64,000 nucleotides of DNA from Proteles cristata cristata. Taxonomy: Eukaryota; Chordata; Mammalia; Carnivora; Hyaenidae. The notes beneath the pieces are model-generated. The model worked only from the letters and a program-made list of their open reading frames with translations, was not told where the DNA came from and did not search any database. The DNA lies in assembly GCA_017311185.1 (NCBI GenBank), contig JAESUZ010000121.1, positions 1 to 64,000 on the forward strand, written 5' to 3'. This document shows positions 55,456 to 64,000 of this stretch, piece after piece (positions within the stretch are counted from its first letter, which is position 1; the number at the start of each line of letters is the position of its first letter). The position numbers were made by a program, and so were the translations under genes.

Positions 55456-58330
55456 AAGTAATAATTATATTTTAAACAAGTATTTTAAACAAGTATTAAA
55501 AAATACTTTTTTAAATTGAAATTTTAAATTTACTTTTCACATGGAAAAAGATATTTTGTACTGCCTGAAGCTTAGCAGCAGCATCATTTAGGTTCCTACC
55601 GATGTACAAGGGACAGTTTATTCACAATGTTAAAACGCAAAGTATTAGTATTATTCTAAGGCAAATAAACTTCTCAATGGCAGACTCTGTTCTTTTTAAT
55701 ATCTACTGATTCCTTTATTTACATTTGTCACTTAATCCTCTCAACAACTGTATGGAATAGATACTATTATCGACACTTATTTTCTATAATGAAACACAAG
55801 ATGTATTTTATTCAGTAACTTTACATTTTCAAATAGGCAGCTGGTGGTAATATTATGCTGCATTTCACAACTGATACCAGTTTCCTCAGGACACTGCACA
55901 AGCCAAAGCATATTAACTCATAACCATACTGATCAGAAAAGCTTCACTATTAAAGAAGAAAATTGAAACAAGATTCAAACAAGGAATGGCAGGAAGAATG
56001 CCTTTTTCCCCCCTTCAAACTTGTCTCAATGAAGAAGGTCAGTCTAACACAGGGCTCAGCAAACTTCATCTGAAAGGGCCAGATAGGAACTATTCCAGAT
56101 TGTAAGCTGGGAGACCAAATGCTGGGATATTATGCAGGGACTTGTACATCAAGATAAAACACAAATTTTCACACCTTTTATTACTGATGGAATTCAAAAT
56201 AAAATTGAGTACAACTTTTTGGTAATACAGTTCTAATGGAGAAAAGAATGCTTTTTTTGGGGGGTGGGGATTAGCATTTTGCTTAACTGGAATTAAAGGT
56301 AATATTCCCTATCATCAAATCGTGCATCTGGAGAAACTATTCTTAGTTCAAAGGCTGTATAAAAATAAGTGGTGAGAATTCAGCTGTTGGACCCAGACCC
56401 TTTGCTTAGAATATTTATTTGAGAGTGTAGCCATAGACAAACTTCTACACCCTGGAGACCCAGCGTTCACAGACATAGGATGCGCCTACAGAGAAGGGCA
56501 CTCACCACCATCATGGCAACAGGGAAAAATGGTTCAGACTCAGGCCCTTAGCTTTAAACTACAGGCTGGTGTACAAGACATCAACAAACAGAGGTTTCCA
56601 GGGCTCCCCACTTCCCTCCCACGGGACTCTTGTGTGTTCACATTACTTGTTAACTTGAGGAGGGCTGAAGTAGCTGCCACACTGACTAGTTTGTGTGACA
56701 CTAAAGAAAAGTCAATTTAGTGTGAATTACAAAAAAGTATGTTATATTATTCACTGTATTTGCGGCATTAAAAAAAATCTATTCCTCTCATCTTTTTATT
56801 CCCCCTATCCTGACACCAGTAAATTTCTTTTCTGGTAAAGTTTTAACAGATCAGTTTCGTGTTCCTAAGTTTATCCAGCATTTCATCCTCCTTTTCCATA
56901 CAAAACCCAGAAACTGGTCTTTTGTGGGCCCTCCACTCTTTGTGTCATCACAGGGTAGAGACGGGGGAGGAGAGGGGAGAGGGGTGAGGAGAGAGGTTAT
57001 TGGCTCACAAAAGTCCAGACAGAATTTGACTACAAAAATGCAGAGCAGGGGAGCAGAGCGGAAGAAATGAATCAGAAATCCCACAAACAGAAGAGGGTTA
57101 TTTTTCTTTTAAAAGATTAAGGATTGTAGGTTTTCATGCTTACTCAGATGGAACAAGAAAAGATTTTAACTTCTTTGCCTCATTCAGTTTGGCTCTGAAC
57201 AAAAGTTGAGCACATTCAAAACATCCATTATAATTTTCTTCTTCCCTTTAAGATGGTGAGGCAACATCTGGTGAAAGATTTGGGGTTACGTTCCACTCAA
57301 TAAGAATCACAGGGAAGAAAAGTCGAAAGCTCACCAAAAACGGAAAGGGAGACGGAACTTGCGCGGCTTTTCCTCGCCTTTCGTGTGGACAGACATTCTA
57401 GGTAAAGCGTCCTTGCTGTTGTGAATTAAATTCCAGTTCTGGCATCAAAGCAGGACACACTGATTCTAGTTATTTATAATGAATAAGGAAATGCACACAG
57501 CTATTTAATAGAAATGTCCAAAGAAGCACGAGCAGTTTCTTTTGAGGGAAAGGAACCATATTTTCCAAATTAGTCCAAGTTGTAGTTGTTGGGCTGATAC
57601 CCATTTATCCACATCTATAACAAACTGGTGCTCCTGATGGCTAACAATGCTTTCAGGAAGTAGTTAAACACCACTATATTGCACACGGTAATACAGGAGA
57701 TAAGAAGAAAGGGGGATAGGCAAATGAGGAGAGGGAGGAAGTTAAGGCAGTAATTTGGATAATAAAGTGAAAGGAGTTTCAATCATCACAAAGGTTCATT
57801 TCAGCCTGAGCAGCCGTCCACCGCTACATGGACAACTCTGATATTTCTCTGGCAGAGTCGGCTCCCCAATTAATTAAAATTTCTTAAATATTTCTCTTCT
57901 CTGACCACTCCTACTGCACATCACTGGAATGACAAAATCTTAAAAATGAATCCAAAGCTCTGATCACAATGATAAGGCAGAAGAGAAGGTAATATCTGAG
58001 TGGGGAAAATAGGGACAAAGAACTGGTTTTGAGAGCCATGATTTTAGGGGGTTGTGATTTTAGGAAGCACTCTTTTTTGCTGACCCTGGCACAACACCTG
58101 GCATACAACAGAAGCTAATTAAATATATAAATGAGAAAATAAATGAATGCAAAAACTAAGTATCTTAAATTAGCTTTATATAAATGTCCCTTCCTTAATT
58201 ATATGATGGCAATAATAAAAATTCTTTTTAAAAAGAATTTTAAAAATTAGAAGAGCAAGTGGAATTACATTATTTACCTACTAACTAAATATGCATATGT
58301 TAATCATTCAAATAGAAAACAGTGATATAT
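55456..58330. other. Intronic stretch with faint old repeats
   Basis: MIR/L2-like text occurs at 55680-55800. A possible hAT/Charlie relic lies at 56053-56200 (ctcagcaaacttcatctgaa; agggccagataggaac). A MIR-like end is at 58080-58140. No gene was recognised. Confidence 0.45.
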
Positions 58331-58347
58331 ACAGTCAGGAAATTTCT

Positions 58348-58473
58348 TTTCTTTTTTTCTTTTTCTTTAAAGATTTCATTTTTAAGTAATCTCTACACCC
58401 AATATGGGGCTTGAACTGACAACCCCAAGATGAAGGGTGGCACACTCCACTGACTGAGCCAGCCAAGCGCCCT
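58348..58473 (-). mobile_element. Short tRNA-Lys-type SINE
   Basis: acag(t/c)caggaa(a/g)tttct flanks it at 58331-58347 and 58474-58490. The body has aagtaatctctacacccaat, ggggcttgaactgacaaccc and the head gagccagccaagcgccc. Confidence 0.85.
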
Positions 58474-58897
58474 ACAGCCAGGAAGTTTCTAAGGATGTAT
58501 TTTTAAATATTTGTGGGTAAAATATAAAATTGTCCTCTTGATAGGTTGTGTGAAAATAATGAAAACTTCTTTTTATTACAGCACTATATTTTCATATTTT
58601 AACTCTATTTTTAATCTCTCAGGATATTTATAGCAACTAAAGTTTATGGATATGTTCCCAGTGATCATGAACCAGCTACAGGTTTTTTTTAAAACTCACT
58701 TAAAATAGCAAAATGACAAAGCAGTGACTCATTATCATAATCCTCTTGTGGATATAGCTTAAGAGACACAGGAAACTGATTTCTCTCTGAAAAGAGAAAA
58801 AAAGAAGAAAACACCTTTAAAATGCTGCCATATAATGCTTAAATCCTTAAAACAATGTGGTCTGGAAGATGCAGGAGTCCTTACGTAACATTATTGC

Positions 58898-59012
58898 ATG
58901 TGGAGAAAAGGAGAAAGGAAGGAAGGAACAAAGGAGAGGGAGAGGGAAGGGGGGGAGAGAGAGAGGAAAAGAGAGAAAAAGAAAAGAGGAAGAAAGAGAG
59001 AGAAAGAAAACA
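58898..59012. repeat. Polypurine tract
   Basis: About 115 bases are almost entirely A and G on the plus strand, with GGAA, GAGA and GAAA blocks. The open frames here are by-products of the low complexity. Confidence 0.9.
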
Positions 59013-59609
59013 ACGAAATATCCTCAAGAAAACTGAAGCCCCAGCAGAACACACTGCAAAAACCCAGAGCCTCTGGTATCATTCATGCAAGTGAACCCAC
59101 ACTTCTTAGGCTTCAGAATATTATGTCATCCCAATAGCCTCCAATGGAGAAGTAAGTGACAGTTCTCACTAAAAAACTGAAGTACTGGTTCCTGAAAAGC
59201 TAAAGCAATGTGAAACCATGTTGGTGGCGAGTTTGTTATTCAGTTTACTTCTTAGCTAGAAAACAAAGAACTTCTTAGCTAGAAAACAAAGAAGTGAGAT
59301 GTGTCAGCACAGACCTTTTCTACATCAGGAGATTTCTAGGCTCCCTTCTCCCTGCGCCCTCTCCACCACCCGGTGCTGTGCTGCCGTGGTCCATTTGCCC
59401 CACACTGAACACACAAAAGCATGTGCACTAGCACTCTCCTGCTAACACTCCCCCAGCCCACAGCCTCCGTCTTCTCACACTTATGAAAGCAGTGTATGGC
59501 TTCTCCATCACCCATCACAACCTCATCAATAGCAAATGTTTCTGTTCTTTCAGTGGAATCATCAGTAAGTATTATTTCAATGATTCGAGGTATTCTCCTA
59601 TTGAAAACA

Positions 59610-60000
59610 TTTTTTCAAGTTTATTTATTTATTTTGAGAGAGACAGTGTGGTGGGGGGTGGGAGAGCGAGAGAGGAAGAGGGGGACAGGGGATCTGAATC
59701 TGGCTCTGTGCTGACAGCAGAGAGCCCAACAAGGGGCTCGAACTCCTGAACCGTGAGATCATGACCTGAGCTGAAGTCAGATGCTCAGCCGACTTCGGCT
59801 CAGGTCATGATCTCACGGTATGTGAGTTCGAGCCCTGTGCAGGGCTTTGTGCTGACGGCTCAGAGCCTGGAGTATATAACCTGCTTCGGATTCTGTGTCT
59901 CCCTCTCTCTTTCTGCCCCTCCCCCGTTTGTGCTCTGTCTCTCTCACTTTCTCTCTCAAAAATAAACATTTAATAAATTTTTTTAAATAAATAAATAAAT
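59610..60000. mobile_element. Head-to-head CAN-SINE pair with lost centre
   Basis: A minus-strand SINE (about 59610-59790) joins directly to a plus-strand SINE (59791-60000) and both lack their first about 25 bases. Arms 59753-59778 and 59791-59816 are complementary at 25 of 26 positions around a 12-base spacer. The plus copy's tail passes into (AAAT)n and (AAGC)n at 59984-60021. Confidence 0.9.
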
Positions 60001-60021
60001 AAAGCAAGCAAGCAAGCAAGC

Positions 60022-61424
60022 CAGACAGTCACTTATTCTGCTGCTAGACTTTTTATTTAAGAAATTAAAGTCATCCTCAACTTTTAAAGCAGGCTTTGCC
60101 AGCCCTATTTTGACTATTCTAATCCATATAACCTTTTCATCCATGTTAATTTTTTTATGCAGTGCAACCTGCCAATATCTGGCCTGTATTAACAAAGCAC
60201 AGCAGAGCCAGGCCCCTCCTCCCTGAATGCCTCCCAGAGAAGCTCGCTCTGGGGCTCCTGGGGGCTCACCCCTCAGGCTGGTGCTGTGCAGGGAAGGTCA
60301 TGGTCTTTCCCATGGGGCTCCAGGCTGCGGCTGCTGCACCCTAGCTTACCTACGGAATCATTGGGCTGCTTTGCTGCTCCCTGGGCTCTGGGGCCACATG
60401 TGGCCAACCCGCCCTGCAAGCCACTGCTCAGAGGCCGCCCTGTCCCTCAGTGTCACACTATCTCTGAGTAGGTAGAGAACCACCTGCCTCTCCTCTTGGA
60501 CCTAACAGAGCCTGTCCTGACAAAAGATAGGAGGGCACCAGCTTCAAGTGGCAATCCTTGATCCCCATGGGCAAAGAGGCCAGCGATGCAGCCGAGCGCT
60601 TTCTGCCCAGGCTGTGTGGGCACTGGGGCGGCCCCCACAGGGCCCATTGGCTGTGCCTCTTGCCTGCGGTGTGGACCCACAGTTCTACCACATCTGCTAG
60701 TCAAATTTCAACAGATACAGAATGCAACACAACAAAGCAGGAATGTGACACTTTCGCTGCCAAGTAAGAGGTCAGTGTCCTGAGCACCTCGGTGCTGGTG
60801 CAACTTTTCTAGGTCCACAAACCGCTGGAAAGATGGGGCCTAATAGCACTCCAGCTCCTGCCACCCTGCAGCCAGAGGCTGGTCTCCCAACAGCACTAAC
60901 AATAGTAACAAAGCACTGATTGGGGCAGGGCGTGGGGTGCAGTGGCCATTAGGAGCCAGGACAGTCATAAACCAAATGCCCCAGTACAAGCTGAAAGTGG
61001 TCAAGGATGCAGTGCTCCTCTTTCTCCTGTGTCCTAAACTTTATCAATAGAAGAAAATCACACTCTGCTAACTGACCAAGAAAGAAAATGAATTGTCAAT
61101 GACACTGGAGTGTCTCACCAGTGGGCCAATGGCCACCTGCACTTTCTTAGGTTCCCTTCGGAGGGGAGGGGTGGTGATGTACCTTCTGTTTTCTTTTTCC
61201 CACCCTCCTGTTTATGTACATTTCCAGAACTCATCAAACTCAGAATATTCAGCCCCAAATAGACCCATGTAACCAAAGCACACATTTACTAACTTGATGA
61301 AACTGCCTCAGAGAAACACTTCGAACAATCACCACCAACCACCGCTCCCTTAAGTCTTTTCCTTAAGTATAACTGGTACTCAAGCAGATGGCTGAAAAAG
61401 GAGTCTGATCTAAGAGGCCACCTG
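60022..61424. other. Intronic stretch, GC-rich 60180-60700
   Basis: Overlapping open frames on both strands (up to 83 codons) match nothing I know. It could be a decayed retrocopy, but I see no poly(A), duplication or family match. Confidence 0.4.
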
Positions 61425-61427
61425 GCA

Positions 61428-61650
61428 CCTGGGCGGCTCAGTTGGTTAGGCATCTGACTTTAGCTCAGGTCATGATCTCACAATCCCTGAGTTCGAGACC
61501 CGCATCAGGCTCTGTGCTGACAGCTCAGAGCCTGAAGCCTGCTTCAGATTCTGTGTCTCCCTCTCTCTCTGCTCTTCCCCACTCGTGTTCTGTCTTTCTC
61601 ATTCTCAAAAACATAAACATAAAAAAATAAAACAATTTTTTTAATTTAAA
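61428..61650 (+). mobile_element. CAN-SINE
   Basis: ggcacctgggcggctcagtt head, ctgagttcgagacccgcatc, CT domain, and tail aaaaacataaacataaaa. The flanks agaggccac and aaaggccat may be a diverged duplication. Confidence 0.88.
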
Positions 61651-62030
61651 AGGCCATTTAAAGATAGGTTTAGTAACTGACCCTTGTGGAGGACCTTGTG
61701 GCTAAGGTCACATAGACATTATCCTCAGAGGAATGGGTGTGTCCATTTGCTGGTCGCCAACAATATGTACGGCATACTGTGGCACACGAGACACCTTCTC
61801 CTAGCAAAACCCATTCTTTCCAGTGCTACCTGTCTTCCAACTTAGTATAAGCAAGAACATTTAATCCAGCCCTTCATCCTGATCTGCAAGAAGACAAGTA
61901 AATGGTCCTTGCCATTACACTTTTTTCTAGCTCTAATAGCAAGGCCCCACAGAATTCCCAGAAAATAATTATGCAGAAAGTTTTCAGCATTCCAAAGCAG
62001 GAGCAACATGTGTCTTAGCTCAAAAAAATC
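61651..62030. other. Intronic unique sequence
   Basis: No gene or repeat recognised. Confidence 0.45.
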
Positions 62031-62043
62031 TGCTATGTTTATT

Positions 62044-62297
62044 TATTTTTTTTAAGTTTATTTAGTTTTGAGAGAGAGAGAGAGTGCATGAACACAGGGT
62101 AGGGGGAAGAGAGAGAGGATCCTAAGCAGGCTCTACACTGTCAGCACAGAGCCCAACGTGGGGCTCAAACTCACGAACTGTGAGATCATGACCTGAGCTG
62201 AAGTCAGACGCTAAACCTAGACCAAGCCACAGGCGACCTCCCCCCCCCGCCCCTTTTTTGTCTATTTATTTATTTTTGAGACAGAGAAAGAGAGTAC
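62044..62297 (-). mobile_element. CAN-SINE next to or nested in a truncated CAN-SINE
   Basis: A nearly complete minus-strand copy (about 62047-62240) has a head degraded into a C run. It is followed by only the tail and GA block of a second copy (62262-62297). The flanks gctatgttta (62034) and actatgttta (62297) suggest one older truncated SINE that received the other in its tail. Confidence 0.75.
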
Positions 62298-62382
62298 TAT
62301 GTTTAAGTATTGAGAAGGACCCAATTTATACCAAATGGATTTATAGGAATTCTCATCATAAAACACATTAAAAGTAGTATAA

Positions 62383-62420
62383 TGGGCAATTTGACAATAA
62401 ACTATTTGTAAAAAAAAAAA
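62383..62420 (+). mobile_element. Ultra-short 5'-truncated L1 insertion (about 38 bp)
   Basis: The 13-bp duplication aaaagtagtataa occurs at 62370-62382 and 62421-62433. Between the copies lie five bases, tgggc, then aatttgacaataaactattt and an A tail. The second part is the exact 3' terminus of the L1 at 9898-17271. The left target reads cattaaaag, matching the L1 endonuclease site TT/AAAA. The tgggc is not L1 sequence at that position and looks like untemplated filler. Confidence 0.9.
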
Positions 62421-63019
62421 AAAAGTAGTATAACAGGATCTGTAACATTAATACTAATATATCCTCTGTAATTAATTAACACTAATATATCCTCTGTAAA
62501 TAGAGGCAAAGGTATCATTTCCTAGGTATCTATTCTAAGGTAAAAAGGACAATTTTCTTCAGCTAGCAATTATTACACATTGGCTATGGGAGAGAGAACT
62601 AGGTATATGTTTAAAGCCAGATCTCTTGCTTACCTATGTGTCAAAGGAAACCACTCATTTGCTTGGTGGCCTACTTTTGCTACTTCCTGGATCCCAGATC
62701 TGACCATAAGGAGGTTTTGGGAGGCTGAAATGTGCTTGTGTTCATTCCTTTTTTCCACCTGGTTTCAGAAAATGAGGTGTCCAAAGGATCACAGTCTTCC
62801 GATTTTATGAGAAGACCTTGTCTGCCCTCTGAGACCTTTCTCTGAAAAAAAGAACCTGCAACCCTGGAAGAAATGTGGTTGGAAGGCTTGATTTTGCTGA
62901 GAAAGTTAAGGCCATGACCTCTTTCTTCTCAGCAATCATCATGCTGATTTTGTGTAAAAAAGCAACATTTGGAGTATTTCCACTGTAGGAACTACTAAAA
63001 ATGTCTTCAGCAACTAGCG

Positions 63020-63187
63020 GGGCGCCTGGGTGGCCCAGTAGGTTGAACACCCAACTTTGGCTCAGGTCATGATCTCACGGTTCATGAGTTTGAGCCCCAC
63101 ATCGGGCTCTGTGCTGACAGCTCACAGCTTGGAGCCTGCTTTGGATCCTGTGTCTCAAAAACAAATAAACATTAAAATTTTTTTTAA
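63020..63187 (+). mobile_element. CAN-SINE lacking the CT-rich domain
   Basis: The head ggggcgcctgggtggcccag and the core through ggatcctgtgtctc pass straight into aaaaacaaataaacatt, so the CT-rich segment is deleted. Confidence 0.88.
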
Positions 63188-63956
63188 ATGTCTGTATTTA
63201 TGTTTCATATAAGCAAATGTCGCAGGCATTCCCTGGACCTAAAAAGACCTTGAGGTATTTTCCACAGTGTGAGGTTCTGAATAGACATCTTCATACCCTT
63301 TTTGGTGGCACAGAGAAAGTGTGACCAGGTGACTTCCCTGGCCTTCAGCATGCATGACGGGAATAAGAATGTAAATACTTGGTGCCCTGTAGGTAACTAT
63401 TTCTTAGAACAAGGGAGTGGGGGAAGGGCCATTCATGAAGGACTCACTGTGTTGGCTCCCTTCACCACCATCAGAGAACTTAATTCTCATACCAAGCCCT
63501 GAGTTGAGGGCTCTTCCCTTTCAGGTGAGGAAAAGTCAGTGAAAGCCTTTATCCTTCTCATGACACTACTCTGCTGCCATAGCTCTCTCCAGTTTCAAAT
63601 ACGGAAGAAAAAAAATGGATCAATCATGCAACTTCAGTTAGCATTCCAAGAACTATGGTAAGGCCTGAGTGATCTATTCATAGACATGCTTCACAGAGAA
63701 CATGTTCATTCTCACAGTTAAAGCTGATTATCAAAAACTAACATTCTTAGAGGTTTCTCCTATTTATAATAATCATTATAAATATAAGTTAAAAGCCAAT
63801 TATATCAACAATGATAACAATAGTGCTATAATTCTATGAGCCTGGTATAAAGTAGGAGTTTAATAAATCATTTGAATGAATAAATTAATCTTTGGGTCTT
63901 TAATCTAGAAATACTAACAAAATGGAATCTATGAGAAATCTAACATCTAATTCATT
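63188..63956. other. Intronic unique sequence
   Basis: No gene recognised. The last 150 bases (gagcctggtataaagtagga; gtttaataaatcatttgaat) are faintly MIR-like. Confidence 0.4.
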
Positions 63957-64000
63957 TTATTTTTTTTTTATTTTTATTTTATTTCTAAGAGAGAGAGAGA
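63957..64000 (-). mobile_element. CAN-SINE, 3' tail only (cut by window end)
   Basis: A T-rich run followed by tatttctaagagagagagag, the start of a minus-strand SINE of the same type as 30273-30483. Confidence 0.8.

Larger units (their letters stand above)
27024..64000 (-). other. CLYBL: CLYBL intron upstream of the exon (3' part)
   Basis: Inferred as intron because the CLYBL exon at 26837-27023 begins mid-codon inside the targeting region, so the first exon must lie at higher coordinates. No first exon, CpG island or promoter is visible up to the window end, so that exon should lie outside. The content is repeats and unique non-coding sequence, described in separate entries. Confidence 0.8.

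Noticed and set aside
60180..60950. Possible processed pseudogene in a GC-rich patch
   Set aside because: No poly(A) tail, target-site duplication or protein family match was visible.
1..64000. CRISPR array or bacterial operon
   Set aside because: The direct repeats are SINE target-site duplications or microsatellites. All other content is mammalian intron.

Overview
The window is mammalian nuclear DNA, most likely from a felid (cat family). It is crowded with tRNA-Lys-derived carnivore SINEs (CAN-SINE/SINEC type) that have the felid arrangement: an A-box/B-box tRNA-like head, a CT-rich middle, an AATAAA-bearing A-rich tail and flanking direct repeats. It also holds one full-length, recently active type of carnivore L1. 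There are no bacterial or phage genes, no operons and no CRISPR array.

Only 187 bases are convincingly protein-coding in the host sense. They form one exon on the minus strand (26837-27023) of CLYBL, the mitochondrial citramalyl-CoA lyase (citrate lyase beta-like). Both splice sites and a good branch-point-like sequence are visible. The rest is read as CLYBL intron: sequence above 27023 lies upstream (the end of the preceding intron) and sequence below 26837 lies downstream (the start of the following intron). No other CLYBL exon was recognised.

Layout by region. 1-9.9 kb: intron with SINEs, MIR/L2 relics, a degenerate tandem array of about 40 bp and a strong REST/RE1-like motif. 9.9-17.3 kb: a full-length L1 on the plus strand (antisense to CLYBL) with 20-bp target-site duplications and a YY1-like 5' end. 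Its ORF1 and ORF2 are broken, and a second, twin-primed inverted L1 tail is inserted in its 5' UTR. 17.3-26.8 kb: dense SINEs, several nested. 26.8-27.0 kb: the CLYBL exon. 27-44 kb: SINEs, two antisense L1 3' fragments, an MLT1-type LTR, another LTR-like element, MER5-type DNA-transposon relics and an X-box-like motif. 44.6-49.8 kb: a repeat-poor stretch. 49.8-64 kb: more SINEs, a 33-nt U2 snRNA retro-fragment with perfect target-site duplications, a head-to-head SINE palindrome, a polypurine tract and a 38-bp L1 tail insertion.

Nothing here amounts to a new multi-gene system. The most informative signals are retrotransposition by-products that record mechanism (the U2 fragment, twin priming, an ultra-short L1 insert, SINE-in-SINE nesting, a palindrome that has lost its centre) and two candidate regulatory motifs. 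Repeat boundaries are exact where target-site duplications are quoted and approximate otherwise.
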